A stretch of DNA of 55,536 bases, taken from contig CATLJA010000004.1 in the NCBI GenBank assembly GCA_949959305.1, positions 1-55,536 on the forward strand, given 5' to 3'. The stretch comes from an uncultured Oscillibacter sp. GTDB lineage: Bacteria > Bacillota > Clostridia > Oscillospirales > Oscillospiraceae. The notes beneath the pieces were generated by a model. The model was given only the letters and a program-made list of their open reading frames with translations. It did no database searches and had not been told where the DNA came from. Position 1 is the first letter of the stretch, and each line of letters starts with the position of its first letter. The position numbers and the translations under genes are program-made. This document shows positions 15,181 through 23,579 of the stretch, piece after piece.

Positions 15181-16056
15181 TTATCCGGACAGGCCCAGGT
15201 CCCGCCGGAATTCCCCGTCCACCAGGAAGCGGACCTCCTCCACCGCCTCCAGGGAGGCCAGGGAGTTTTCCAGCGCCCGGAGGGCGGTCCGCAGCGCGCC
15301 CTCCTCCATCCCCTCCAGCTGGACGGAGGAAAGGTTCACATAGCAGATATCCTCCTCCAGCCAGACGGACTTCACCTGGAAGCCCTCCGGCAGGGGGGAG
15401 AGCAGGTCCCGGCCCTCCGGCTTGCGCTCCAAGGCCCGGGCCACGGCGGAGACCTGGGTGTCGCCCTCGTAAAGGTCCAGAACCTGTTCCGCCGCCGTGA
15501 GGCGGCCCTCCTGGTTCAGGAAGTAGAGCCGCACGTCCACGGTGCTGATAACGTCCTCCTCCGGGGTCAGCAGCACGTCCCGGATGTTCAGCACCTGCCG
15601 CTCCCGGTAGGCAAGCTCCCGCCCCCGGACGGTAATCTGGATGGAGGAAACCTCCTCCACCTGGGACAGGGTCATGGCCACAGCGCTGTCCGCCAGGGTC
15701 AGGGCCACGCCGGAGAGGCTTTCATAAGACGGGGACAAGTCCACCCGGGCCCGGTCCCCTTTGATTTCCAGGGACAGCAGGGTGGTCCCGGCGGGAAGGG
15801 TGCTTTTCAGGGTCTCGTCGGCGGGGCCCTTCAAAAGCTCGGTGACAAGGGCCTCGGCCAGGAGGCGGGGCGTATCCGTCTCCGCGTCGTACAGGTACAC
15901 GGTCTCCGTGCGGAAGGGGGCCTCCCCGGCGGAGCTGGACAAATCCGCCTCCTGGAAATAGAGCTGGTAGGCGGTGCGGGCCGGCTCCTCCCTCCGGCAG
16001 CCCGCAAGCAGCAAAACCGGAGCCAGGAGGAACAGCAGGCAAATCCCTTTCCTCAC
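15181..16056 (-). CDS. Lipoprotein with two GerMN domains
   Basis: 291 residues. A lipoprotein signal (LLLAGC lipobox near residue 20) is followed by two GerMN-like repeats. The first (about residues 55-155) has VYLYDAETDT, LLKGPADETLKSTLPAGT and ARVDLSPSYES. The second (about 175-285) has VRLYFLNQEG, ALERKPEGRDLLSPLPEG and CYVNLSS. Its start overlaps the stop of the histidine kinase gene by four bases (ATGA), so the two are translated together. GerMN domains occur in spore germination protein GerM and in actinobacterial LpqB, which partners a two-component system; the arrangement here is like the latter. Confidence 0.85.
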   Translation of the reverse strand: MRKGICLLFLLAPVLLLAGCRREEPARTAYQLYFQEADLSSSAGEAPFRTETVYLYDAETDTPRLLAEALVTELLKGPADETLKSTLPAGTTLLSLEIKGDRARVDLSPSYESLSGVALTLADSAVAMTLSQVEEVSSIQITVRGRELAYRERQVLNIRDVLLTPEEDVISTVDVRLYFLNQEGRLTAAEQVLDLYEGDTQVSAVARALERKPEGRDLLSPLPEGFQVKSVWLEEDICYVNLSSVQLEGMEEGALRTALRALENSLASLEAVEEVRFLVDGEFRRDLGLSG

Positions 16057-17429
16057 GCGTCCTCCCCCCTCTCCAGGGCGGGCCAGCGGACGGTGAACAC
16101 CGCGCCGCCGCCGGGGCGGTTGGCGGCCTCCACCACGCCGCCCCGGCGCTTCACCGTGTCGCTGACGATGGCAAGGCCCAGGCCCGTGCCTCCCGCGGCC
16201 CGGGAGCGGGCCTTGTCCACCCGGTAGAAGCGCTCGAATATCCGGGGCAGGTCCGCCTCGGGAATGCCCGCGCCGTTGTCCGCCACGGTAAGCGCCACCA
16301 GCTCCCCCACCCGCTCCAGGGAGACCTGGACCGAGCCGCCGATGGCGGAGTACTTCACGGCGTTGTCCACCAGGTTGTAAATGACCTGGTGGGTCTCGTC
16401 CCGGGTGCCCAGGACGGCGCAGTCTCCTCCGGCGGAGTAGGTGAGGTCCACGCCCTTCTCCTGGGCCACCAGGCTCATCATCCGCATGACCTGCTCCAGC
16501 ACCGGAAGGATGTCCACCGCCGCCGGGGGCTCCAGCACCCCGCTGTCCAGCCGGGTCAGGCGGAGGAGGTCCTCCGTGATGCGGGAGAGGCGCTCCGCCT
16601 CCCGGCCGATGTCGGTGACAAACTCCTTGGTGGTCTCCGGGTCGATGTCTTCCGTCTGCAAAATGGAGTCCGACAGCAGCCGGATGGCGGCCAGGGGCGT
16701 TTTCAGCTCGTGGGACGCGTCGGAGACGAAGCGGCGGCGGGCGTTCTCCGTGGTCTGGAGGCGGTCCGTCAGGCTGTTGAATTCGTGGCCGATCTGGGCA
16801 ATCTCGTCCCGGCCCCGGATATCCGCCCGGTGGCTGTAGGCGCCCTCCCGCACCTGCCGGATGGCGGTGAGGAGCAGGCCGATTTTCCGGGTCAGGGCCT
16901 TGGACAGCACCAGGCTCAGCACCAGCACCAGCCCCCCCGCCACGGCGGACAGGCGCAGCAGCGTCTCCTGAAGCCCGGTGAGCAGGGCGGCCTGCTGGGT
17001 GTCGTACTCATAGGCGTAGACCGCGCCGATAATCTGGCTCTGGTACATGATGGGCGAGGAGGCCCGGCTGTGAAAGGCCCCCCCTTTATAGGTGCAGCTG
17101 GAGGCGTCCTTCCCCTGCAAGGCCTGGACAATCTCCGTATACAGGGCGTAGCAGCCCACGGCGCTTCCGGTCTCCCGGGTGTCGTAGAGCACCCGGCTGG
17201 CGCTGTCCGTCACCAGGATGCGGGAAAGGCCCGTCTCCTCCACCACGCTCATGGCGTCCGCCACGTTCTCCTCCGTCAGGGGGGAGAGGCCGGAGAGGGC
17301 GTTCACCATGACGGAGACGCTGTTTTGCAGGTTGGCGGTCTTGGAGTGAAAGACCAGGTCCTCGGACACCAGCAGGGGATAGGTGTTCAGCAGCAGCAGC
17401 ACCGCCAGGATGACGGCGATGTAGCTCAC
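16053..17429 (-). CDS. Sensor histidine kinase
   Basis: 458 residues from GTG 17429. A transmembrane helix at the extreme N-terminus, an extracytoplasmic domain of about 130 residues, a second transmembrane helix (about 158-180), HAMP (about 180-232), HisKA with the phospho-acceptor in SDASHELKTPLAA and HATPase_c (N-box NLVDNAVKYS, VADNGAGIP, GTGLGLAIV). The GTG has no ribosome site and the frame stays open upstream with kinase-like residues ([14 protein letters not shown]), so the true N-terminus may lie about 14-20 residues earlier at a non-standard start. Part of comEA-regulator-kinase-GerMN. Confidence 0.9.
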   Translation of the reverse strand: MSYIAVILAVLLLLNTYPLLVSEDLVFHSKTANLQNSVSVMVNALSGLSPLTEENVADAMSVVEETGLSRILVTDSASRVLYDTRETGSAVGCYALYTEIVQALQGKDASSCTYKGGAFHSRASSPIMYQSQIIGAVYAYEYDTQQAALLTGLQETLLRLSAVAGGLVLVLSLVLSKALTRKIGLLLTAIRQVREGAYSHRADIRGRDEIAQIGHEFNSLTDRLQTTENARRRFVSDASHELKTPLAAIRLLSDSILQTEDIDPETTKEFVTDIGREAERLSRITEDLLRLTRLDSGVLEPPAAVDILPVLEQVMRMMSLVAQEKGVDLTYSAGGDCAVLGTRDETHQVIYNLVDNAVKYSAIGGSVQVSLERVGELVALTVADNGAGIPEADLPRIFERFYRVDKARSRAAGGTGLGLAIVSDTVKRRGGVVEAANRPGGGAVFTVRWPALERGEDA

Positions 17430-17466
17430 GCCGAAGCGGAACTGGAGGCTGTCCCAGTAGGGGCGT

Positions 17467-18144
17467 TCATTCCTTAAAATAGTACCCCACCCCCCACTTG
17501 GTCATAATGTGGTCCGGCTCCGCCGGGTTCTCCTCCAGCTTTTCCCGAAGGCGGCGGATATGCACGTCCACCGTCCGGTAGTCCCCGGCGTAGCTGTAGC
17601 CCCAGACCACGTTCATGAGGTTTTCCCGGCTGTAGACCCGCCGGGGATTGCGCATCAAAAGCTCAATGAGGTCGTACTCCTTGGCGGTGAGGTCCACGGG
17701 GGTCTCCCCCCGGGCGGCGGAGCGCTCCTCGGTGTTCAGCGTGATGCCCCCCGCCGAGAGGACGCTGCCCCGGGAGCGCTGGACCCCGGCGGCCCGGCGG
17801 AGCAGGGCCCGGACCCGGGCCTTGAGCTCCAGGATGTTGAAGGGCTTGGTCAGGTAATCGTCCGCCCCGCACTCAAAGCCCATCAGCTTGTCCGCGTCCT
17901 CGCTCTTGGCGGTCAGCATGATGACGGGCACGTTGGAAAATTCCCGGATGCGCATGCACGCCTCCAGCCCGTCCACCTCCGGCATCATCAAATCCAGAAT
18001 AATGAGGTCCAGCTTGCCCTCCCGGGCCAGCTCCACGGCGGCCGCGCCGTCATAGGCGCACTCCACCTGGTATCCCTCGTTCTCCAGGTTGAATTTCATG
18101 CCCTTCACCAGGGTCCGCTCGTCGTCCACTACAAGTATCCTCAT
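17467..18144 (-). CDS. OmpR/PhoB-family response regulator
   Basis: 225 residues from ATG 18144 (GGAGG 7 bases upstream). Receiver domain: VVDDE acidic pair, phosphorylated Asp in [19 protein letters not shown] and the conserved Lys in DYLTKPF. Winged-helix C-terminus: [15 protein letters not shown] and [15 protein letters not shown]. It overlaps the comEA-like gene at its start (ATGA) and is followed by its cognate kinase. Target genes are not evident from sequence. Confidence 0.94.
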   Translation of the reverse strand: MRILVVDDERTLVKGMKFNLENEGYQVECAYDGAAAVELAREGKLDLIILDLMMPEVDGLEACMRIREFSNVPVIMLTAKSEDADKLMGFECGADDYLTKPFNILELKARVRALLRRAAGVQRSRGSVLSAGGITLNTEERSAARGETPVDLTAKEYDLIELLMRNPRRVYSRENLMNVVWGYSYAGDYRTVDVHIRRLREKLEENPAEPDHIMTKWGVGYYFKE

Positions 18145-18515
18145 GCGGTATCCTCCACTGTCACAAGTCCCTCCAGCGCCGCCAGCTTCCCCTGTCCGAT
18201 GCCGGAGACCTCCGTCAAATCCTCCACGGACGCAAAGGGCCCGTGCTCCTCCCGGTATTCCACGATTCGCCGGGCCAGCTCCTCCCCGATGCCGGGGAGG
18301 GCGGTCAGCGCCTCCGCGTCCGCGGCGTTCAGGTTCACCGGCCGCGGGTCCGGGCGGACCTCCCCGGCGGAGGCCGTCCGCTCCGTCTCCACGGAGGCGG
18401 GGCCGCCCATGGCCGCCCGGTCCCGGAGGAACAGCCCCAGAAGCAGGCACAAAAACAGCCCCGTCAGGCCCAGCAGGGCCCATTCCCCCCGGGTAATTTT
18501 TCGGCGTGTCTCCAC
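18141..18515 (-). CDS. ComEA-like helix-hairpin-helix protein, membrane anchored
   Basis: 124 residues from GTG 18515, chosen because ACGGAGG sits 9 bases upstream; an earlier ATG at 18560 would put the start beyond the divergent promoter. One membrane helix (about residues 13-32) leads a linker and a C-terminal double HhH domain ([20 protein letters not shown], then [15 protein letters not shown]) of the ComEA DNA-receptor type. ComEA binds incoming DNA at the membrane during transformation. No comEB/comEC follows; instead the gene heads a two-component operon. Confidence 0.85.
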   Translation of the reverse strand: METRRKITRGEWALLGLTGLFLCLLLGLFLRDRAAMGGPASVETERTASAGEVRPDPRPVNLNAADAEALTALPGIGEELARRIVEYREEHGPFASVEDLTEVSGIGQGKLAALEGLVTVEDTA

Positions 18516-18517
18516 GG

Positions 18518-18546
18518 TTGCGTTCCTCCGTTTTTTTTGGTATACT
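18518..18546 (+). promoter_or_regulatory. Sigma-A promoter of the D-Ala-D-Ala carboxypeptidase gene
   Basis: TTGCGT at 18518, 17-base spacer, TATACT at 18541-18546 preceded by TTGG. It overlaps the first codons of the divergent comEA-like gene. Confidence 0.75.
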
Positions 18547-18564
18547 GTTGGGGAAATCATCGAA

Positions 18565-18580
18565 CGGCGGCGCGCCGCCG
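18565..18580. repeat. GC-rich perfect palindrome between comEA-like and dacF promoters
   Basis: CGGCGGCGCGCCGCCG, 16 bases, self-complementary, transcribed in both 5' leaders. It could form a hairpin at each mRNA end or bind a dimeric protein. Confidence 0.5.
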
Positions 18581-18605
18581 CCGGTTCCGGTTTTGGCCGG
18601 TGTTT

Positions 18606-18611
18606 ATTATA
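18606..18611 (-). promoter_or_regulatory. Extended -10 element, candidate promoter of the comEA-like operon
   Basis: TGTGATATAAT on the minus strand, with only a weak -35 (TGTCCA) at 17 bases. Confidence 0.4.
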
Positions 18612-18633
18612 TCACAGATTTTGGGGGATGGAC

Positions 18634-20001
18634 ATGAAAACAACGCGCTTTTTCTCAGTTTTTTTCCTGGCCCTGCTGCTGGCGGGACAGCTGAGCGTCC
18701 CCGCCGGGGCCGTCGCGGCGTCGGACCCGGCGGTGCAAGCCAAGGCGGCTTTGCTGGTGGACCGGAAGACGGGAGCGGTGATCTACGGACTCAACGAGCG
18801 CGGCGAGCTCTACCCCGCCAGCACCACCAAGATTATGACCTGCCTGCTGGTGCTGGAGGCCATAGACGAGGGGCGGCTGAAGCTGAGCCAGGAAATCACC
18901 GCCACCCCCACGGCTCTGGAGGGCCTGGCGGAGGACGGCAGCACCGCCGGAATTAAGGCCGGGGAGGTCCTGACGGTGGAGGAGCTCCTGTACTGCCTGA
19001 TGGTGGTCTCCGCCAACGAGGCCGGCGCCATCCTGGCGGAGAAAATCTCCGGCACCGTGGACAGCTTCGTGGACCGGATGAACGCCAAGGCCCAGGAGCT
19101 GGGCTGTGAGAACACCCACTTCATGAATCCTCACGGCTACCACGACTCCCAGCACTACACCTCCGCCTGGGATTTGTACCTCATCACCGAGGCGGCGCTG
19201 GAGTACCCGGACTTTCTGCGCATCTGCGACGCCAGCTCCCACACCGTCCCGGCCACGAACCTCTCCGAAGCGCGCCAGCTGAACAACACCAACTTCCTTA
19301 TCCGGAGCGGCCGGGACTACTACAACGCCGACGTCCACGGGGTCAAAACCGGCTCCCACTCCCAGGCGGGCCACTGCCTGGTCACCACCGCCCAGCACGC
19401 CAGCATGGATCTCCTGTGCGTCATCCTGGGGGCGGACCGGGTCCAGCAGGCGGACGGCAGCTGGTGGACCTACAGCTTCGGCGAGACGAACAGGCTCTAT
19501 GACTGGGCCTTCGCCAACTTCTCCTATCAGACCGTTTTGAAGGAGGAGGACGTGGCCGGGGAGGCCCCGGTGTCCCTCTCCTCCACGGACCATGTGACCC
19601 TCCGCCCGGCGAAGACGGTGGAGCTGCTACTGCCCAGGGGCGTGAAGCTGGAGGATCTGGAGAAATCCATCACCCTGAACGCCGACCCGGCGGAGGCCCC
19701 CATCGCCGAGGGGGACGTGCTGGGCGTCATGAGCATCTCCCTGGACGGTGAAACCCTGGCGGAGGTGGACCTGCTGGCCTTCACCAGCGTGGAGGCGTCC
19801 CGCCTGCGGGTCCTCTGGCGGGACGTGAAGGAATTCTTTTCCACCACCGCCGCCAAGGTCCTCCTGGGCGTGGTTCTGCTCCTGGCCGCGGTTTTCGGCG
19901 GCTGGAAGCTGCTGTTCAGCCGCCGCCGCTACCGTTACGGCCGCAGCGTCGGCGGCGGGGGCCGCCGGGGCGTTTACCGGGGCCCCCGAAGAAGACGGTA
20001 A
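18634..20001 (+). CDS. dacF: D-alanyl-D-alanine carboxypeptidase (S11 family)
   Basis: 455 residues from ATG 18634 with GGGGG 6 bases upstream. After a signal peptide (about residues 1-27) come the three active-site boxes of low-molecular-weight penicillin-binding proteins: STTK (catalytic Ser and Lys), SAN and KTGS. The C-terminal beta domain is followed by a membrane helix (VLLGVVLLLAAVFGGWKLLF) and an Arg/Gly-rich cytoplasmic tail. It trims the terminal D-Ala of peptidoglycan stem peptides. DacF is the spore-former version; the vegetative DacA role is equally possible. Confidence 0.9.
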   Translation: MKTTRFFSVFFLALLLAGQLSVPAGAVAASDPAVQAKAALLVDRKTGAVIYGLNERGELYPASTTKIMTCLLVLEAIDEGRLKLSQEITATPTALEGLAEDGSTAGIKAGEVLTVEELLYCLMVVSANEAGAILAEKISGTVDSFVDRMNAKAQELGCENTHFMNPHGYHDSQHYTSAWDLYLITEAALEYPDFLRICDASSHTVPATNLSEARQLNNTNFLIRSGRDYYNADVHGVKTGSHSQAGHCLVTTAQHASMDLLCVILGADRVQQADGSWWTYSFGETNRLYDWAFANFSYQTVLKEEDVAGEAPVSLSSTDHVTLRPAKTVELLLPRGVKLEDLEKSITLNADPAEAPIAEGDVLGVMSISLDGETLAEVDLLAFTSVEASRLRVLWRDVKEFFSTTAAKVLLGVVLLLAAVFGGWKLLFSRRRYRYGRSVGGGGRRGVYRGPRRRR

Positions 20002-20005
20002 AAAA

Positions 20006-20035
20006 GCGGGAGGCCGCCCCTGGGGCGGCCTCCCG
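20006..20035. terminator. Terminator after dacF
   Basis: GGGAGGCCGCCCC-t-GGGGCGGCCTCCC, a near-perfect long stem preceded by AAAAAA. It lies between convergent genes; the T-tract is better on the minus strand. Confidence 0.75.
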
Positions 20036-20046
20036 TCCGCTTTGCC

Positions 20047-20558
20047 TTACAGGTATTTCACCAGCTCCTCCACGGGCCTGCGCTCCGTGTGAAGCCGGGC
20101 GGGATGGGCGCCCTCCGCCGGGTAGCCCAGGGGCAGCAGGGCGATGGGGCGGGTCCCCGCCATTTCCGGGAAGGCCGCCAGGAGCTTCTCCGGCTCGAAC
20201 ATGCCCACATAGGTGGTGCCCAGCCCCAGGTCCGCCGCCTGGAGCATCATCTGGGTCACGGCGATGGCGGCATCGATTTCGCCGTACTCCTTGCCGTCGG
20301 TCTCCCGCTTCCAGGAGACGGCGGGGTCGTAGGCCACCGCCAGCATCACCGGGGCTGGAAGCGGGAGCCGGCGCAGGCTGCGGCCTTTTCCAGGGCGGCG
20401 GGGCTCCGGAAGACGAAAATCCGCTGGGGCTGGTAGTTGTGGGCGGTGGGCGCGTTCCGTCCGGCCTCCAGGATAAGGTCCAGCTTTTCCTGTTCCACAG
20501 GCCGGGAGTCGAACCTGCGCAGGGAGTACCGCGCGGCGGAGAGGGTCTGGAAATCCAT
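20047..20558 (-). pseudogene. Nitroreductase-family gene split by a one-base frameshift
   Basis: The first 70 codons from ATG 20558 (FQTLSAARYSLRRFDSRPV, NAPTAHNYQPQRIFVF) are the FMN-binding N-terminus of a nitroreductase and end at TGA near 20346 after GSRFQPR. The rest (VMLAVAYDPAVSW, EIDAAIAVTQMMLQAADLGL, GTTYVGMF) continues in another frame to 20047. The parts join cleanly if one base is added next to the CCCC run around 20350-20357, giving a normal protein of about 170 residues. Either a recent inactivating deletion or a sequencing error; promoter and ribosome site are intact. Confidence 0.85.
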
Positions 20559-20601
20559 ACGTATTACCTCTTTCTTATTAAATTAAAATGACGGTATCTG
20601 A

Positions 20602-20630
20602 AGCATACCACATTTTCCCTTCCGGCGCAA
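20602..20630 (-). promoter_or_regulatory. Sigma-A promoter of the nitroreductase gene
   Basis: TTGCGC (20630-20625), 17-base spacer, TATGCT (20607-20602) preceded by TGTGG on the minus strand. Confidence 0.7.
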
Positions 20631-20654
20631 TCCGTCCCGGCGGCGAAATAAAAG

Positions 20655-20683
20655 GTGACAAGCGCCCAAAACTCTGGTATACT
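20655..20683 (+). promoter_or_regulatory. Sigma-A promoter of thrH
   Basis: GTGACA at 20655, 17-base spacer, TATACT at 20678-20683 preceded by CTGG. Confidence 0.75.
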
Positions 20684-20732
20684 ACCATCAGCAAAGCGGT
20701 TCCCAAAATACGGAACACCAAGGAGAAATGCT

Positions 20733-21332
20733 ATGAACATCGTATGTCTTGACATGGAGGGCGTCCTGGTCCCCGAAATCTGGATCGCCTTTTCCGAGGC
20801 CAGCGGCATCCCGGAGCTTCGCCGCACCACCCGGGACGAGCCGGACTACAATAAGCTGATGAACTTCCGCCTTGACATTCTCCGGGAGCGCGGCCTGGGC
20901 CTCAGGGAAATCCAGGCCGTCATCGCCAAAATCGACCCCCTCCCCGGGGCCAGGGAGTTCCTGGACGAGCTCCGCTCCATCACCCAGGTGCTGATTCTCA
21001 GCGACACCTTCGAGCAGTTCGCCAAGCCTCTTATGGAAAAGCTGAACTGGCCCGCCATTTTCTGCAACACCCTGGAGGTGGGCGAAGACGGCGGGATTAC
21101 CGGGTACAAAATGCGCTGCGAGCAGTCCAAGCTCACCACTGTCAAGGCCCTCCAGTCCATTGGCTACGAGACCATCGCCGCCGGGGACAGCTTCAACGAC
21201 CTGGCCATGATTCAGGCCAGCAAGGCGGGCTTCCTTTTCAAAAGCACCGGGCAGATTAAAAAGGACTATCCCCAGATTCCCGCCTGCGAGGAGTTCGAAG
21301 ACCTGCTTACCGCCATCAGGGCCGCCCTGTGA
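20733..21332 (+). CDS. thrH: ThrH-like HAD phosphatase (phosphoserine phosphatase / homoserine phosphotransferase)
   Basis: 199 residues from ATG 20733 with AAGGAG upstream. HAD motif I is VCLDMEGVLVP (the ThrH-type DMEG variant of DxD), motif II is ILSDTFEQF, and motif III/IV is AAGDSFNDLAM. The family dephosphorylates phosphoserine in serine synthesis and can pass the phosphate to homoserine. The following DUF1015 gene belongs to a family often next to serA/serC, which supports a serine role. Confidence 0.85.
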   Translation: MNIVCLDMEGVLVPEIWIAFSEASGIPELRRTTRDEPDYNKLMNFRLDILRERGLGLREIQAVIAKIDPLPGAREFLDELRSITQVLILSDTFEQFAKPLMEKLNWPAIFCNTLEVGEDGGITGYKMRCEQSKLTTVKALQSIGYETIAAGDSFNDLAMIQASKAGFLFKSTGQIKKDYPQIPACEEFEDLLTAIRAAL

Positions 21333-21339
21333 GGCGGGT

Positions 21340-21483
21340 ATGGACCTGGCGTTCTTCCGGGGGGCCCTGTGGGAAATTTTCAAAGGCCCCCTGCTGGTCC
21401 TGGCCGCACCGGCCCTGCCCCTGTTCCTGATTTGCGTGGGGACCATCGCAGTCATGGTCCTTCAAGAGATTCGAAAAAAGTAA
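21340..21483 (+). CDS. Small single-helix membrane protein (47 aa)
   Basis: The ORF lies between thrH and DUF1015, seven bases after the thrH stop. A hydrophobic helix (about residues 17-40, including APALPLFLICVGTIAVMVL) is flanked by a basic C-terminus (QEIRKK). The ribosome site GAGGCGGG is very close to the ATG. No family recognised; it could be coupled to thrH translation. Confidence 0.5.
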   Translation: MDLAFFRGALWEIFKGPLLVLAAPALPLFLICVGTIAVMVLQEIRKK

Positions 21484-21498
21484 GAAGGGAGACGCGAC

Positions 21499-22782
21499 AT
21501 GAATCCGAAGTTTGAAGCCCTGGGCTTTTATCCCGCCGACATCCTCCTGCCCAAAAAGGGCACGGACATGACGAAGTGGGCCGTGGTGGCCTGCGACCAG
21601 TTCACCTCTCAGCCCGAGTACTGGCAGGCGGTGGAGGAAACCGTGGGAGACGCTCCCTCCGCCCTGCGGCTCATCCTCCCGGAGGCGGGACTGAACGCCC
21701 CGGACGTGGAGGAGCGCATTTCCGCCGTCAACGCCGCCATGGGCGAATACCTGGGCGGCGGCCTCTTCGAAACCCTGGAGGACAGCCTGATTTACATTGA
21801 GCGGGTCCAGTCCGACGGGAAAATCCGCCACGGCCTCATCGGCATGGTGGACCTGGAGCAGTACGACTTCACCCCCGGCTCCGGGGCTCTCATCCGGGCC
21901 ACGGAGGGCACCGTCCTCTCCCGCATCCCCCCCCGGGTGAAGGTGCGCAGGGACGCGCCCATCGAGCTGCCCCACGTCATGCTCCTCATTGACGACCCCG
22001 GCCGGACCGTCATCGAGCCCCTGACCCGCGCCTCCGGCGAGATGGAGGAGCTCTACCGCTTCCCCCTCCAGCAGGGCGGCGGAAGCATCACCGGATGGCG
22101 GCTCACCGCCGCCCAGGCGGACCAGACGGCGGACGCCCTGGCCGCCCTCTGCTCCCCGGAGGAGCAGGCCTGGAAGTACGGCGTGAAGGACGCGCCCCCC
22201 CTGCTCTTCGCCGTGGGCGACGGAAACCACTCCCTGGCCACCGCCAAGCAGTGCTATGAGGACCTGAAAAAGGTTACCCCGGAGAAGGACTGGGCCTCCC
22301 TCCCCGCCCGGTACGCCCTGGTGGAGGTGGTGAACAACCACGACAGCGCCCTCCAGTTCGAGCCCATCCACCGCTGCGTCTTCGGCGTGGAGCCGGAGAA
22401 GGTCCTGGAGGCGTTCCTGGCTTACTACCCCGGCGCTTACGAGGGGCAGGGCGAGGGCCACGTTATCGCCTATACCCACGCGGGGGGAGAGGGCTTCCTC
22501 ACCGTGCCCCAGCCCCGGGTCCAGCTGGCGGTGGGCACCCTCCAGGCGTTCCTGGACGGCTATGTCAAGGAGCACGGCGGCGAAACCGACTACATCCACG
22601 GCGCCGATGTGACGGACCGCCTGGGCCGCCAGGAAGGCAGCATCGGCTTCAAGCTGCCCGCCATGGGCAAGCAGCAGCTCTTCAAGACCGTTATGGCCGA
22701 CGGCGTGCTGCCCCGGAAAACCTTCTCCATGGGCCACGCCCAGGACAAGCGCTACTACGTGGAAGCCCGGAAAATCCGGTAA
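21499..22782 (+). CDS. DUF1015 family protein
   Basis: 427 residues, full length for the family. It contains the hallmark FAVGDGNHSLATAK, with WAVVACDQFTSQPEYW near the N-terminus and the C-terminal SMGHAQDKRYYVEARK. Biochemical function is not established. Genes of this family often neighbour serine-pathway genes, and here the gene follows thrH. AAGGGAG precedes ATG 21499. Confidence 0.85.
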   Translation: MNPKFEALGFYPADILLPKKGTDMTKWAVVACDQFTSQPEYWQAVEETVGDAPSALRLILPEAGLNAPDVEERISAVNAAMGEYLGGGLFETLEDSLIYIERVQSDGKIRHGLIGMVDLEQYDFTPGSGALIRATEGTVLSRIPPRVKVRRDAPIELPHVMLLIDDPGRTVIEPLTRASGEMEELYRFPLQQGGGSITGWRLTAAQADQTADALAALCSPEEQAWKYGVKDAPPLLFAVGDGNHSLATAKQCYEDLKKVTPEKDWASLPARYALVEVVNNHDSALQFEPIHRCVFGVEPEKVLEAFLAYYPGAYEGQGEGHVIAYTHAGGEGFLTVPQPRVQLAVGTLQAFLDGYVKEHGGETDYIHGADVTDRLGRQEGSIGFKLPAMGKQQLFKTVMADGVLPRKTFSMGHAQDKRYYVEARKIR

Positions 22783-22811
22783 TTCAGCCCCCGGTATAGG
22801 AGTGAACCATC

Positions 22812-23528
22812 GTGGCACTGTTGAACCTGTTTCATAAAAAGAAGGCGCCCGAGCCCCCTCCCCCGCCGCCCAGGCCCGCCCGGGACGACGAGGACGTATC
22901 CGTCTACTCCCACATGCGGGTGGAGGTGACCACCAAGGACGGGCAGATGCTCTTTGTAGCCAAGCTTATGTACCCCCAGCGGCACACGGCGGAGCTGCAC
23001 CAGTACTCCGAGGCGGACGTCCCCCTGCTGAAGGACTGCTCGGAGGCGCAGTCCATCCCCGTCCACATCCGGGGTTATCACGACCGCCTGCGCAAGGCCG
23101 TGTATATGGAGGGCTTCATCTCCCCCCAGCCCAAGCACATCTGGCTGGTGTCCCACCTTTTTGTCGCCCGGGTGGGCAACGACCGGGCCTTCTTCCGCCT
23201 GGACACGAACCTGGACGCCAGCGTCACCAAGTTCAGCGGCCGGAACGCCGGGGAATTCCCCTGCAAACTGCTGAACATCAGCGTGGGCGGAGCCCGCATC
23301 GCCTCGGAGCAGCAGTACTGGGAGGGGGATAAATTTCTCCTCACCGTGAAGCTTCTGGAGGACCGGGATCCCTCCATCATGTACTGCCAGGTGCTGCGGG
23401 TCATTGAGAAGGAGGACGGCCCCCGCGAGTACGGCTGCCAGTTCCTGGAGCTGAACGAATCCGACCAGGACAAAATTACGGAGAACATCTTCGCCGCCCA
23501 GCGGAAGAGCCGCGCCGTTCCCAAGTAA
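22812..23528 (+). CDS. PilZ-domain protein (putative c-di-GMP receptor)
   Basis: 238 residues from GTG 22812 with AGGAGTG 9 bases before it. A proline-rich stretch follows the N-terminus (PEPPPPPPRP). A YcgR-N-like beta domain (about residues 30-120) precedes a C-terminal PilZ domain (about 125-230) with an arginine-containing lead (NDRAFFRLD) and LNISVGGARI, corresponding to the D/N-x-S-x-x-G motif. Together these bind cyclic di-GMP in YcgR-type motility brakes. The lead has fewer arginines than the canonical RxxxR, so affinity is uncertain. The flagellar genes are elsewhere in the window. Confidence 0.82.
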   Translation: MALLNLFHKKKAPEPPPPPPRPARDDEDVSVYSHMRVEVTTKDGQMLFVAKLMYPQRHTAELHQYSEADVPLLKDCSEAQSIPVHIRGYHDRLRKAVYMEGFISPQPKHIWLVSHLFVARVGNDRAFFRLDTNLDASVTKFSGRNAGEFPCKLLNISVGGARIASEQQYWEGDKFLLTVKLLEDRDPSIMYCQVLRVIEKEDGPREYGCQFLELNESDQDKITENIFAAQRKSRAVPK

Positions 23529-23532
23529 GCCA

Positions 23533-23564
23533 GCGCCGCCCGCGCCCTCCGGCGCGGGCGGCGC
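23533..23564 (+). terminator. Terminator after the PilZ gene
   Basis: GCGCCGCCCGCGCC-ctcc-GGCGCGGGCGGCGC followed by TTTCTC. Both flanking genes end here. Confidence 0.75.
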
Positions 23565-23579
23565 TTTCTCCCCTGGGCC

